Shown here one piece after another: positions 35,457 to 46,573 of a stretch of DNA of 64,000 nucleotides (positions are counted from its first letter, which is position 1; every line of letters starts with the position of its first letter). A program made the position numbers and the translations under genes. Below the pieces are notes generated by a model. It was not told where the DNA came from, made no database searches, and saw only the letters and a list, made by a program, of their open reading frames with translations. The DNA comes from Cymodocea nodosa. Lineage: Eukaryota; Streptophyta; Magnoliopsida; Alismatales; Cymodoceaceae. The stretch covers positions 19,321,501 to 19,385,500 of the forward strand of contig JAZBRI010000003.1 of assembly GCA_036874045.1 (NCBI GenBank), in the 5' to 3' direction.

Positions 35457-37213
35457 TGTTAGGAACAAATGGCTTCACCAGAGTGGGGGTGAATGGAGAA
35501 CAATGTGAATTTAAGCCTATTTTTCACTTTACTAACTAATTTGATAAATCAGTTTGCACAAGTAATAATCAAATAAAAATATCATGCACAACGGAAATAA
35601 AGGTAAGAAACACAAGAGAATTTTAGGTGGTTCACCAACTCGGCTAGTCCACCCCCAAGGGTCACTTGGGCTTCACTAAGTGTCTCAACACTTACACACT
35701 TACTTTCAGGTCGAAGCAAGAACCAACCACATAGAAGTTTTCAGGTATAAACTCCAGAAAACCAACACTTAGAAGTTTTCAAGTATAAACTCCAGAAAGC
35801 CAACACCTTAAGTTTTCAGGTCGAAACTCAAACCAACAACTGAATGAAGCTTTAAAGTTGAAGCCATAGACCAAATGATCCTTCTTGGATCAGACTTTCA
35901 GCATATGGAGATCTTTAAGAATCTTCTTGTAAATCCAACTTTCAATCGATTCTTTGTTGAACTAAATTTGAGCTTTCTTCTATATCAATAATTGATCTGC
36001 AATGTATACTGTATCTCTGTATGTAATTGTATCTGTAATCTCACTTGTAAGCTCTACTGAATATTGAAAGATCTATCTGTATTTAAGCTTGAATATCCAA
36101 CGATCATATTTTCTCCTCAACGGATGTATTCTACTGTACTTGATTTGACTTCAATCCCAAATATGGTAAGTTATCGTTCTGTCTGATGTTCAGTAAGTAA
36201 CCTTCCGATAATCTTTGACTTTCAGATGGTTATATAAATAACTTGCCAAAATACATCCATAACTTACCGATTCTTTACTAATATCCTATTATCTATGTCA
36301 CGTGAGGATTTTAAGTTGCTCACGTGAAATGTCAAGTGTTCGGAGACTTGTATATTAACTCATCGAAAAGAGCTCTTGACTTTCGGATAGTTAACTACTG
36401 TAACTCTTCGACATTTCTTTTAAGTCTTCGACAATTGTCTCTTCAATTCTGCACGTGCATAAAAGAATAACTTAAGTTTCGGATAGTTAAGAATGTAATT
36501 CACCGAAACTTTCTCATTTTTCGGATAGTTATCTTTCTAACTCTTTGAAAACCCATTTGAGCATCTGTCTGGAATTCTGCACGTGGGAAATTTAATGACT
36601 TAAGTTTCGGATAGTTAAACTGTAACTCATCAAAATTCTCTTGAAATTTCGAATAGTTATCTAACTCTCTGATTTTTCCTTTTAAGCTTTCAACTACCGG
36701 CTTCTCCATTCTGCATGTGCGTAATAAGATGACTTAAGTTCTAGAAAGTTATACCTGTAACTCTCTGAAAAACTCAAATAGTTATCTAACTCTTTGAAAA
36801 GTCCTTTAAGTTTCCGTTCTGTATTTCTGCACGTGGTTAATTGAATGACTTTAACTTTCAGATAGTTAAACCCGTAACTCTTCGAAAAAGTCCTTTAAGC
36901 TTCGAGATAGTTAACTCCTTAACTATCCGATTATTCAATCTTTCTTAACTGTCCGATTATTTAACTCTTCGAAGGCTTTGTAAATTCAGATAGTTATCTT
37001 TTTAACTATCTGATAGTCTTGCTACTGCTTTACTCTTCGGATACTTAAACCTGTAACTGTCCAATTTTCCTATAGCTTTAAAGTAGTATCTTCTAGAACT
37101 TTCCCCATCTGTTCGTTTGCTTTCTGATCTTTTGCTGAGCTATCAAATCTGTGAAATACAATTTGGTTTCCTAACTTAGTTTTTTGCATTATCAAAATAC
37201 TAGGGTCCTAACA
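35457..37213 (-). repeat. A' 5' LTR
   Basis: 1757 bp, TGTTAGG...CCTAACA on the plus strand, colinear with the 3' LTR. The hairpin array (about 35700-35870) is more decayed here; for example TTACTT now faces AAGCAA. Confidence 0.9.
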
Positions 37214-38299
37214 CACATGAGCAACATCTTCTAATTCTTGTTCTTCTTCTGAATGTGAAGATTTTGATGATGATTCCTCAGATTCAGGCTCTTCAGACGT
37301 ATCATCCCAAGTGACCTTCAAAGTCTTTTTCTTATAAAACTTTTTTTAAGTTTTTTGAGCCATCTTCTTCTGATTTCTCCTACTATGCTTTTCATTTTTC
37401 CTTATAAGACAATTTGGAGAATGATGTCCAGGTTTCTTATAGTTGTAACATACATACTTTCTTGATGAAGAATTCTTGTCATTTAGTGATTTTGATGTTG
37501 AGGCTTTTTCATTTCTATTCCTTTGTTGTTTCCTAGCTTTCCATGCTTTCTTGAATTTCCTAGTCAGCAAAATCAAATCCTCGTTAGAATCAATAGATAT
37601 TTTAGAATCTAAATTAATTTCGAAGGCTATTTCTTTCTTCAGTTTTAATTTGTTGTGACTCAGTGAATCATTTAATTGAACTTCATAAGCAGTTAAGTTT
37701 CCTATAAGTTCATTCATGGTATAAACATTTAAATCTCGTGATTCCTCAATTAATATTACTTTCTGAAACCATTTAGAACTTAGGGATCCGAGAATTTTCC
37801 TCACCAAATCCTTCTATTCGGAATTCTTTCCTAAGCATTTTAAAGAGTTTATGATATCAAGGAATTTGGAAAACATCTCAGAAATACTTTCGTTTTCATG
37901 CATCTTAAAAAGTTCATACTTATGAATTAACATGTTAATCTTAGTATCTTTAACTTGAGAAGTACCTTCATGTGAAACTTTTAATGCATGGCACACCTCA
38001 TAAGCAGATTTATATGCTGACACTTTACTAAAATGTTCATAACTCAATGCACAAAATAAAATATTTAAGCCGTTAGCATCCAGAGTTTCATTTTCTTTTT
38101 CAATAATTGTCCAAGTATTATAAGGGGTAGATAACGGAGTATATGGTTTAGAAATCATGAACCACAACTTTTGATCTATACTTTGAAGAAAGATTGTTAT
38201 GCTATATTTCCAATATTCAAAATGTATTCCATCAAATAAAGGAGGACGATTAAGATTTTGGCCTTTGTACAAAGAAAAATTACCATTTCCAGTAGTCAT
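37214..38299 (-). pseudogene. B1 Gag N-terminal part (right of A')
   Basis: The copia Gag start is MTTGNGNFSLYKGQNLNRPPLF, followed by FEYWKYSI, PYNTWTIIEKENETLDANGLN, SQVKDTKINMLIHKYELF and the zinc knuckle CYNYKKPGHHSPNC (second Cys is Tyr). A TAG at about 37816 splits two blocks. The frame continues across A' into the coiled-coil at 30673. Confidence 0.88.
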
Positions 38300-38484
38300 C
38301 TTACCTTAAATTTTTCAACCTATTTGATTTTAAACAGTTTAAACCTTTTAAAACAACTTGAGCCTTAAATCAAGAAGGTTAAACCTATGCTTAGATATTA
38401 ATTTCTATTTAAAAATAAGAAGGGCAAAATGAGCAATGATATTAAATATGTTGGTGTCGATTTATATCAAAGATTATTAACAAA

Positions 38485-38496
38485 GCTCTAATACCA
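38485..38496 (-). other. B1 primer binding site
   Basis: The minus strand reads TGGTATTAGAGC, one transition from the tRNA-iMet-type site. It lies two bases from the LTR. Confidence 0.88.
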
Positions 38497-38498
38497 CT

Positions 38499-40084
38499 TG
38501 TAAGATCGTATGGCTACACAAGAGGGGGGTGAATTGTGTTTCTCAACATTTTCGATTATAATTGAAACTACAAAACTCAAAAACAAGTCGAGACACTGTT
38601 TTCATAGAATCATTTTTATTCAAGGTTTCAATTACAATATACAATTCAATTCTCCTCAGTAATTGTAGATGCAATTATATATTGATACTATGTTTCATCT
38701 ATACAATTTCATAACTACAAACAGAGAAAACTAATTTGCAGAATTTAAAACATTTCTCCCTGTTTGAGATCTTTCTTCTTCTTCTTCTTCTTCTTTTTCT
38801 TTTTGAGCAATTCTTTAGTGACGAATATCTAGTCTTTCTCTACTTCACCAAATTTTCTTTCTTTTAATACTTCAGATCTTTAGTGACATAGATCTTACCT
38901 ATTTCTGCTTCACTAAATTTTCTTCCATCTGAGAGCTTTTCCCCAAAAAGTGTTTTTGATCCTTAAAAAGATTTTTCGTTTGGTGTGTAGGGATAACTAA
39001 TCAACGAGAATTCTATACCTCTTATATTGTATCTTCATTTTGTGCATATCCTCCACATTTAATCACTATCAGTCTTCCACTTCTTCACGTCTTCTCTTTT
39101 TCCTTCATCGAAATACACACGTTCTAACCCACATTTGCATTTCGAATTTTCTTTAATCATCAATCCTGGATCTCTGAAAAATTTCTTGTAAAATAAACTT
39201 TTTCATCCAAAATTTTTCATCAAGTATAATAAGAAGTTGTTACTTTAATATTAACTAAATGAGTAACACAAGTAGATATATAACTTAACATTTCTAACTT
39301 AACGAGTTCCTCATGTGTCGACTCACATGACAAGTATTGTAGCTAACTCAACGAACTAAGTTTGTTGTGTTACGCTAACTCAACAAATCATCTCCACGGT
39401 GCTACGATAACTTAATGAACCATCTCCGTAGTATTACAGATAACTCAACGAACCAGTAAAAAACAAATGTTTTTATAATAAGAATTTTAACACATGCAAA
39501 AATAACAACTTAAGTTTTATAACGCTAACCTAACACGTTGCCTTAGTGCTCAATATAGCAACTCAACACGTTTAGTTATGTTAAGTTAACGAGTTAAACA
39601 TGTGCACCTCATGTGATACAATATAACATTCGTAACTTTTAATTTCACCATGTGTACAACATTAACTTAACGAGTTGGTCTCTTCTTTTACTTATTAACT
39701 TAACAAGTTCTCACGTGACCTATTTTAACCTTTAAACATCTAACTTAACGAGTTCTCACATGACCTCTATACAAATAACACTCTAACTTAACGAGTTGTC
39801 TAAACGTGCATTATTCATGATACAAAAAATATAACTTTAAAAACATATCAAGCTTTTCAATAAAAACACATGTTATCTTAACATTTAGTTAAATGAGAAA
39901 TTAATGCAAAGAAATGACTAGTTATTAACTTAGTATAATTTTAGATCCAATACAGACAAGTATTTATATCAGTAAACTTTTTCTGTATTAATTGATGTAC
40001 TTAATTTCCTTTCACAAGCAATAGTAATTGAGCAAATATGATTACTTTCATTTAGCACACATCATCAAAATAAAATACTCAACA
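38499..40084 (-). repeat. B1 5' LTR
   Basis: 1586 bp, reading TGTAAGATCG...CTCAACA on the plus strand. It has a TTC microsatellite near 38775, many AACTTAACGAGTT motifs (39290-39800), CACGTG at 39712, and the U5 block CACAAGAGGGGGGTGAATTG. The first ~125 bp differ from the 3' LTR at about 7 positions. Confidence 0.9.
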
Positions 40085-40916
40085 CAACGGACTTACTCCG
40101 TGGACTTAACTTTACTCAATGGACTTACTTTATTGAGTTAACTTTACTCAACGGACCCATTCAATTTAAATTTTTTTCTGAATCCATGATCTTTAATCTT
40201 GACTTTGTCAAATCGATCTCTGATTGCCATCTATAAATATTTGACTAAGTCATTAGTAATATGGTGAAACGTGTGTGCCATGTGTCATGTACAAAATAAA
40301 TCATCCTGCACCAAAACTTTGATTAAATATAAAAATATAACAATTAAATAAATTCATCAAAGTCCTAACATTACGACCCTTCATAGAGTTAAGCCCATAA
40401 CTTTACGAACTTATGCATAGCAAAACATTACAAACATCCGTAAACTTATCTCTGTAACTTTATAGACTCTTACAAGTTGACATGTGTAAAATATAATTCT
40501 TTATTTTTAACAACTGTCTATTCTAAACTTATAACTTTACAAACCTCCTTAGGAGATAACCTTACGAAAGTCTGTCAAGTTATGCTCATAACTTTACAAA
40601 TTCTATATATCATAAGTTTACGAAGGTTTGTAACGTTAAAGTCATATCTTTACGAGGTTAAGACTTATAACATATATAACTTCATAACTTTACGGTTGTT
40701 CATCAATTTATCATTATAACTATACAAGTTGCTGTAAAATTATATACTTAGATAAAATTTAGAGTTTTAAACTAGAGTCATAAGTTAGATAAATTTCTAA
40801 TTATACTTAACCTTTATGAACTTGATATTATTTATGAAATTCATCATTTTGCATACTTTAATAAATCATTTTGTCACTCATCAAAATATAACCATATTAA
40901 TGAATAAGAACATTAT
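40085..40916. other. Unassigned spacer with TAACTTTACGAA motifs
   Basis: No gene is seen. It continues the sequence left of B1 (GGACTTACTCCGTGGACTTAAC repeats), then from 40370 to 40730 holds a further array of ATAACTTTACGAAC-type motifs. It could be part of a decayed family-E LTR or 3' region. Confidence 0.45.
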
Positions 40917-41053
40917 CCCTAACATTCCTCGTACAACAACTCTCCAAACCTTCACATCCATAGATTTTAAAAAATTAGTCATCTTGTTTTTCCAATATCC
41001 ATATTATTTTCATCAAAGAGTGGTGGTTTGTGAACATGCTGACCCTCTACCAT
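40917..41053 (-). pseudogene. Copia remnant E, Gag N-terminus
   Basis: From the ATG at 41053 it reads MVEGQHVHKPPLFDEN, then with a frameshift continues as a Gag core start like those of families A, B and D (Y-x-Y-W-K-N-K-M pattern). Only about 45 residues remain. A primer binding site and LTR start lie immediately upstream, confirming the identity. Confidence 0.75.
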
Positions 41054-41091
41054 TAATCATAGATTAGTTAAATCTATCATAGAAATAATCC

Positions 41092-41335
41092 ACTCTAATA
41101 CCACTTGTTAGGATTGAATGACATACTAGAGGGGGGTGAATTTAATTACTTTTAAATAATTTTCAGAAGCAGATGACACTAATGAACCTTAATTAGAATG
41201 ATTTGAAAAACAATGAGCACAATGTAGAATTAAAAGAACACAAAAGATTTATAGTGGTTCCCAAATTAAGTACTCCACTTGTTTAGAATGAAAAAGTGCA
41301 TAATATCAAGGGTTAAATGATGGTTAATTGCAGAA
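41092..41335 (-). mobile_element. Family E primer binding site and LTR fragment
   Basis: The minus-strand primer binding site is at 41092-41103 (TGGTATTAGAGT), followed two bases on by TGTTAGGATTGAATGAC at 41106 with the copia U5 block CTAGAGGGGGGTGAATTTAA. The LTR is recognisable to about 41320, where it joins other sequence. Confidence 0.7.
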
Positions 41336-42059
41336 TTTTTAGCTTATCATTTAAGAATTAAGCTGTTATGTTATAATTGCACTATTATATGTTTTAATGA
41401 AAGAATCTACATAATTTTAGGGAATTAATGTTAATTAAGTATATTTCTGAACTGTCGGTGAATTACAAGCTTTGAAATTCCTAAGTATCCAAATTTTCTG
41501 TTATTTCAAAGAGTTATATTGCATGTACCGAATAGTTATGTTTTAAACACTTAAAGAATATTTTATTATTTCCTAGAGTACATGTGTTGAAACATTAGTG
41601 TATGACTTAAGTGAATTTTCGATAAGTTATCTAGTAACTATTCGAAATGTGTTTGAGCATTGGATAGTTAGATTTGCAAGTATCCGAAATATCCTTTTAT
41701 CATAAAACAGCTTGAGAACACATGTCGCATTCTAGAAACTTGACTTAAGTTATCTTTCGAAAGGTTAGGTGTTAACTACCCGAAATGTATATAAGTTTCA
41801 GATACTTATAGTTTTAACTATCCAAAACATCTGAACTCAATATTTCTTTATTACACGTGTTTTATAGTTAAATCAATGAAGTAAGTCCATTGAGTTATCT
41901 GTAACACCACAGACCATTTATTTTCTAATTTTCCACTATAGTAGTTGCAAAAACAAGAAATTCGAAAGAAACCCATGATTACACATATCACGCAAGAATT
42001 CACAACTTCATATATCCTATTGATATTGTGATTTTGGATTCTAACAAATTAAGCATCAA
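41336..42059. other. Segment related to D1 3' spacer
   Basis: No gene is seen. 41360-41700 aligns with 13945-14270 of D1 (TATATGTTTTAATGAAAGAAT; AATTAATGTTAATTAAGTA). It carries TATCCGAAA / TAGTTA motifs. The remainder up to the Athila fragment is unassigned. Confidence 0.5.
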
Positions 42060-42751
42060 AATCATGATACATCTTTAATTTTGGGAAGGTCATTCTTAGC
42101 AACATCAAGGGGTGTTATAAATTGTAAAATTGGAATGATGAAGTTAGCATATGATAATGAGGATACTCAATTAAACATTTTCAAACCAGGAAAGTTTGAG
42201 GAGTTAGAAATGTCCTTACATACTATAGACTTTTTAGAAGATGAAGGAGATATGCTAGATGATGTAATTCAAGAAGAATTAAATAGGCAACTAAATTCTG
42301 AAAATTTAGGAGAAAGTGAAAGTATAAATGTAGAAGGAGATCAAGAAGAGATTTATATAGAAGATGAAAATGTTCAATTAGGAGCTCTAGCTTCTGATGG
42401 TCAACATTTAGATTTAAAACATTTACCTCCTGAATTAACCTATATATTTCTAGAAGAAAAACGAACATGTCCAATCATTATTACTTCAGATTTAAAAGAG
42501 GATCAAATTTCTAAATTAAAAGATGTAGTAAGAACTTATAAAGAAGCAATAGGATGAACTATGATTGATATAAAAGGATTAAGTACAACTTTATGCTATC
42601 ACCACATATATTTAGAAGAGAATGCTAAACCAGTTAGAATTCCTAAGAGGGGATTAAATCCAAACATTAAAGAAGTAGTTAGGAAGGAAATAGTGAAATG
42701 GTTAGATAATGACATAATTTATCCTATTTCTGATAGCTCATGGGTTAGTCC
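42060..42751 (+). pseudogene. Athila-like PR end and RT start (C2), cut by A2
   Basis: This is a Ty3/gypsy pol fragment on the plus strand. LGRSFLATSRGVINC...MMKLAY is the end of the protease region. An acidic linker precedes LKHLPPELTYIFL, ISKLKDVVRTYKEAIG, a TGA in place of Trp (42555-42557), then TMIDIKGLSTTLCYHH, LNPNIKEVVRKEI and IYPISDSSWVSPV. At that point the family-A LTR begins, with AGTCC immediately before it. It is opposite in orientation to C1, so it is a different insertion. The rest of pol is not found in this window. Confidence 0.85.
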
Positions 42752-44255
42752 TGTTAGGACCATAGTATTTTGATAATGCAAAAACCTGTGTGAGGAAACA
42801 AATTGTATTTCACAGATTAGACAGATCAGCAAAAGATCAAAAGGCAAATAATCAGATACAAGTAGTTCAAACATTACTGCTATAAAGCTACAGGAAAATT
42901 AGATAGTTACCAGGCTTAAGTATCAGAAAGAAAGTTAATCTTCGATGAGTTACCATGCTTAAGTATCCGAAGAGTCAGTTTAAAGCAGCAAATACACCAT
43001 TAGATAGTTAGAAGAATAACTATCCGAAAATACAAGGCCTTTAAAGAGTTTGAAAGATAGTTGGTTGAATGATCGAAGAGTTAAGGAGTTAACTATCTGA
43101 AAGCTCAAGGAAAATCAAAAAGTTAGGAAGGCTAACTATTTGAGATTTAAGTCATTCAATTTCCCACATGCAGAAATCTAGACAGAAGCTTAAAGGGATT
43201 TTTTGGAGAGTTAGAAAGTTAACTATCTGAAAAATAAGAAGTTTCAGATAGTTAAATTTAAGTCATTCTATTTTGCACGTGCAGAAATAAGAAGACAGTA
43301 ATTGGAAGCTTAAAAGAAGAATCGGAGAGTTACTGTAGCTAACTATCTAATAGTCAAGAACATTTCAGTGAGTTACAGTTACAAGTATCTGAACATAAGA
43401 CTCATCACGTGTATTACTTAAATCTCACGTGACAAAAGGACTTAAGTGGATTTTTGGTGAGTTACGAACATCCTTCAGAAAGTTACGTAGATAACCATCC
43501 GAAAGTCTAAGAAAATCGGAAGGTTATCTTGAAACACCTTTCCAAACGGTAACTTACCATATTTGGATCTGCAAACTCAACAAATACAATAGAATAAATC
43601 TGTTAAAGAGAAAATATGATCGTTGGACTTACAAGCATAAATACAAACAGATCATTCAATATTCTGGAGAGCTAACAAGTGAGATTACACAGACAAACAC
43701 ATATAGAGATACAGTACACATTGTAGATCAATTACTGATATAGAAGAAAGCTCAATTCAAATTAACAAGAATCGATTGAAAGCTGGATTTACAAGAAGAA
43801 AATCAAAGCTCTCCAAGTGCTGAAAGTCTGATCCAATAATGATCATTTGGTTCATAGCTTCTACCTTAAAACTTCACTCTAGTTGTTGGTTTGAGTTTCA
43901 ACCTGAAAACTCAAGAGGTTGGTTTACTAAAGTTTATGCCTGAAAACTTCTATGTGGTTGGTTAGAGCTACAACTAGAAAGCTCAAGTGAATGGTTGGTT
44001 CTTGCTTCAACCTAAAAGCAAGTGTTTGTAAGTGTGGAGACACTTAGTGAAGCCCAAGTGATCCTTGGGGGTGGACTAGTCGAGTTGGTGAACCACCTAA
44101 AATTCCCTTGTGTTTCTTACTTTTATTTCCACTATGCATGTTTACTCTTCTATTTATCACCTATTCAAACTGATTAATCAAATTAGTTAGTAAAAGTTTT
44201 AAGTTCACTTAGATCACCATTCACCACCCCTCTTGTGAGCCATACATTTCTAACA
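42752..44255 (+). repeat. A2 5' LTR
   Basis: 1504 bp, TGTTAGG...TCTAACA. It has CACGTG boxes (e.g. 43276, 43405), TATCTGAAA/GAGAGTTA motifs and the hairpin array. U5 carries CTTGGGGGTGGACTAGTCGA, shared with the other A copies. Confidence 0.9.
43879..44021 (+). repeat. LTR hairpin array, copy A2
   Basis: Units include GAGTTT-CAACCTGA-AAACTC (about 43893-43912), AAGTTT-ATGCCTGA-AAACTT (about 43930-43949) and TTGCTT-CAACCTAA-AAGCAA (about 44002-44021). The unit near 43965 (GAGCT/AGCTC) has a shortened stem. Confidence 0.72.
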
Positions 44256-44257
44256 AT

Positions 44258-44269
44258 TGGTATCAAAGC
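44258..44269 (+). other. A2 primer binding site
   Basis: TGGTATCAAAGC, one G-to-A change from the canonical tRNA-iMet-type site. It lies two bases after the LTR. Confidence 0.88.
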
Positions 44270-44308
44270 AAGTTGATCTCTTTTTTATAGATTTAACCAT
44301 CTGAGATC

Positions 44309-44520
44309 ATGACATCTTTTCACAAAGAGGGTCGAAACAACCATCGTCCTCCCCTATTTGATGGTAGTAACTATAATTACTGGAAAAATAGGATGGAATG
44401 TTTCCTCAAAAGCTCAGATGTGAGTCTATGGAAAATGGTGGTTCTAGGAACACCTGTTCCACCTAGTCATGAGGATGACTAGACTGAGGATGAGAGAATC
44501 ATCCAAATGGATGCTCGAGG
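44309..44520 (+). pseudogene. A2 Gag, first part
   Basis: It starts MTSFHKEGRNNHRPPLFDGS, then NYWKNRMECFLKSSD with Trp intact, and ends at DERIIQMDARG where B2 is inserted. A TAG at about 44480 sits where A' has TGG (DDWTEED). It continues at 57528. Confidence 0.85.
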
Positions 44521-46051
44521 TGTAGGATCGTATGGCTACACAAGAGGGGGATGAATTGTGTTTTTCAATATTTTTGAATATAATTGAAACTTTAAAACTC
44601 AAAAATAAGTCGAGACATTGTTTTCATAAAATCATTTTTATTCAAGGTTTCAATTATAATATATAATTCAATTCTCCTCAGAAATTGTAGATGCAATTAT
44701 ATCTCGATACCATGTATCATCTAAACAATTTCATAACTACAAATAGAGAAAACTAATTTGTGAAATTTAAAACATTTCTCCTTGTTTGAGAACTTTCTTC
44801 TTCTTCTTCTTCTTTCTTCTTCAACAATTCTTCAGTGACGAATATCTTGTCTTTTTATGCTTCACTGAATTTGCTTTCTTCTGATACTTCAAATCTTTAG
44901 TGACGTAAATCTTACCTTTTTATGCTTCACTGAATTTTCTTCCACCTAAGAGCTTTTCCCCGAAGAGGTGTTTTTGATCCTTGAAAAGATTTTTCTTTTG
45001 GTGTGTAGGGATAGTTTGATCCTTGAAAAGATTTTTCGTTTTGTGTGCAAGGATAATTTGATCAACGAGAATTTTATGCCTTTTATACTATATCTTCATT
45101 TCATGCATATCCTTCACGTTTAATCACTACTAGTTTTCCACTTCTCCACGTCTTTTCTTTTTCCTTCATCGAAATACACACGTTCACCCACGTTTACATT
45201 TCAAATTTTCTTTAATCATCAATCTTGGATCTCTGAAAAATTTCCTGCAAAATAAACTTTCTCATCCAAAATTTTTCATTAATATAATAACAAGTCGTTA
45301 CTTTAATGTTAACTAAACGAGTAACATAAGTATATATATATAACTTAACGAGTTCCTCATGTGCCAATTCGCGTGACTAGTACTGTAGCTAACTTAACGA
45401 ACTAAGTACGTGGTGTTACGATAACTCAACGAATCATCTCCGTTGTGTTACGATAACTCAACGAACCAGTAATATACAAATGTTCTTATAATAAGAATTT
45501 TACCACATGCAAAAATAACAACTTAAGTTTATAATGCTAACCTAACGTGTTGGCTTAGTGTTCAATATAGCAACTCAATGTGTTTAGTTATGTTAACTTA
45601 ATGAGTTAAGTATATGCGCTTCACGTGATACAATATAACATTCGTAACTTATAATTTCTCCACATGTATAACACTAACTTAACGAGTTGTCTAAACTTTT
45701 ACTCACTAACTTAACTAGTTCTCACATGACCTATTTTAACCTTTAAGCCTCTAACTTACAGAGTTCTCTTAACGTGCACTATACATGATACAGAAAATAT
45801 AACTTTAAAATATATCATGCTTTTCAATAAAAACATACGTTAACTTAACGTTTAGTTAAATGAGAAATTAATGCAATGAAACGACTAGTTATTAACTTAG
45901 TATAATTTCAGATCCAATATAGACAAATATTTATATCAGTAAACTTTTTCTGTATTAATTTATGATTTTAATTTCTTTTCACAAGCAATATTGATTGAGT
46001 AAATATGATTATTTTCATTTAGCACACATCATCAAAACAAAATACTCAACA
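44521..46051 (-). repeat. B2 3' LTR
   Basis: 1531 bp, TGTAGGATCG...CTCAACA on the plus strand. It has a TTC microsatellite near 44797, an internal near-repeat of GATCCTTGAAAAGATTTTTC (about 44974-45035), CACGTG at 45622 and AACTTAACGAGTT motifs. Confidence 0.92.
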
Positions 46052-46573
46052 ATCTCCCCCTTTTTGATGATGACAAAACCATATTAAATCAATTATGAAA
46101 TATATTTAACTCAACAAAGCACCTTCGTTGGGTTAACTTTTCATTCAATAAACAAGTTTGTTGACTTAAGTTCACTTAAGCTTATTTCTATTGTTTGTGT
46201 AAATTTCACCTCTCAGAACTAAAACTTTCAGATGTCAATAATTATATAAGTATCATTTATCTCTCTTTCATTATATAATTTAATAACCATATAATTTTCT
46301 TTTAGATTACAATAACCATATAAATATCATCTCCCTTTATATTATATGCGATTTCAATCATAATCATCTTTTTATAATATTTCTCCCCCTTTTTGTCATT
46401 AATCAAAAAGATAATTACAGAGAATATATATATATAGTAAGAGATATATTTACAACAATGCTTCTTGTAAACAAGAATAAGAATTAAATACATTTACAGA
46501 AAAATGTATTGTTCAATAAATCAAACAAGGAATACAAACATTACATTTTGTATTCAAAAACAAACAAAAACAG
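46052..46573 (-). other. B2 3' UTR and polypurine tracts
   Basis: The minus-strand AAAAAGGGGGAGAT abuts the LTR (46052-46068). A second AAAAAGGGGGAGAAAT lies at about 46380-46397. The rest is AT-rich and non-coding. Confidence 0.75.

Larger units (their letters stand above)
30674..37213 (-). mobile_element. Gag-only element A' nested in B1
   Basis: Two family-A LTRs flank a ~3.0-kb internal region with a primer binding site, gag, non-coding spacer and polypurine tract, but no pol. Flanking sequence is AACAT (30669-30673) and CACAT (37214-37218), one change apart. B2 shows the uninterrupted target as GCACACATGAGC near 54720. Confidence 0.9.
23579..40084 (-). mobile_element. Ty1/copia element B1 (carrying nested A')
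   Basis: It is flanked by CAACG (23574-23578 and 40085-40089). On the minus strand: 5' LTR, primer binding site, gag (split by A'), protease fused to RNase H by deletion, aORF, truncated 3' LTR. Without A' it is about 9.97 kb, against 13.0 kb for B2. Confidence 0.88.

Noticed and set aside
23579-40084. B1 as two separate partial elements
   Set aside because: Gag is colinear across A', one target duplication CAACG bounds both ends, and the A' flanks restore the B2 sequence.
40477-41067. Two plus-strand frames of 80 and 83 codons
   Set aside because: One lies on the TAACTTTACGAA motif array and the other is antisense to the family-E Gag start; neither resembles a protein.
42223-42474. Minus-strand 83-codon Leu-rich frame
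   Set aside because: It is antisense to the acidic linker of the Athila PR/RT fragment.
44974-45040. Direct repeat of GATCCTTGAAAAGATTTTTC as an insertion footprint
   Set aside because: It also occurs in the B2 5' LTR (about 56463-56525), so it is part of this LTR subtype.
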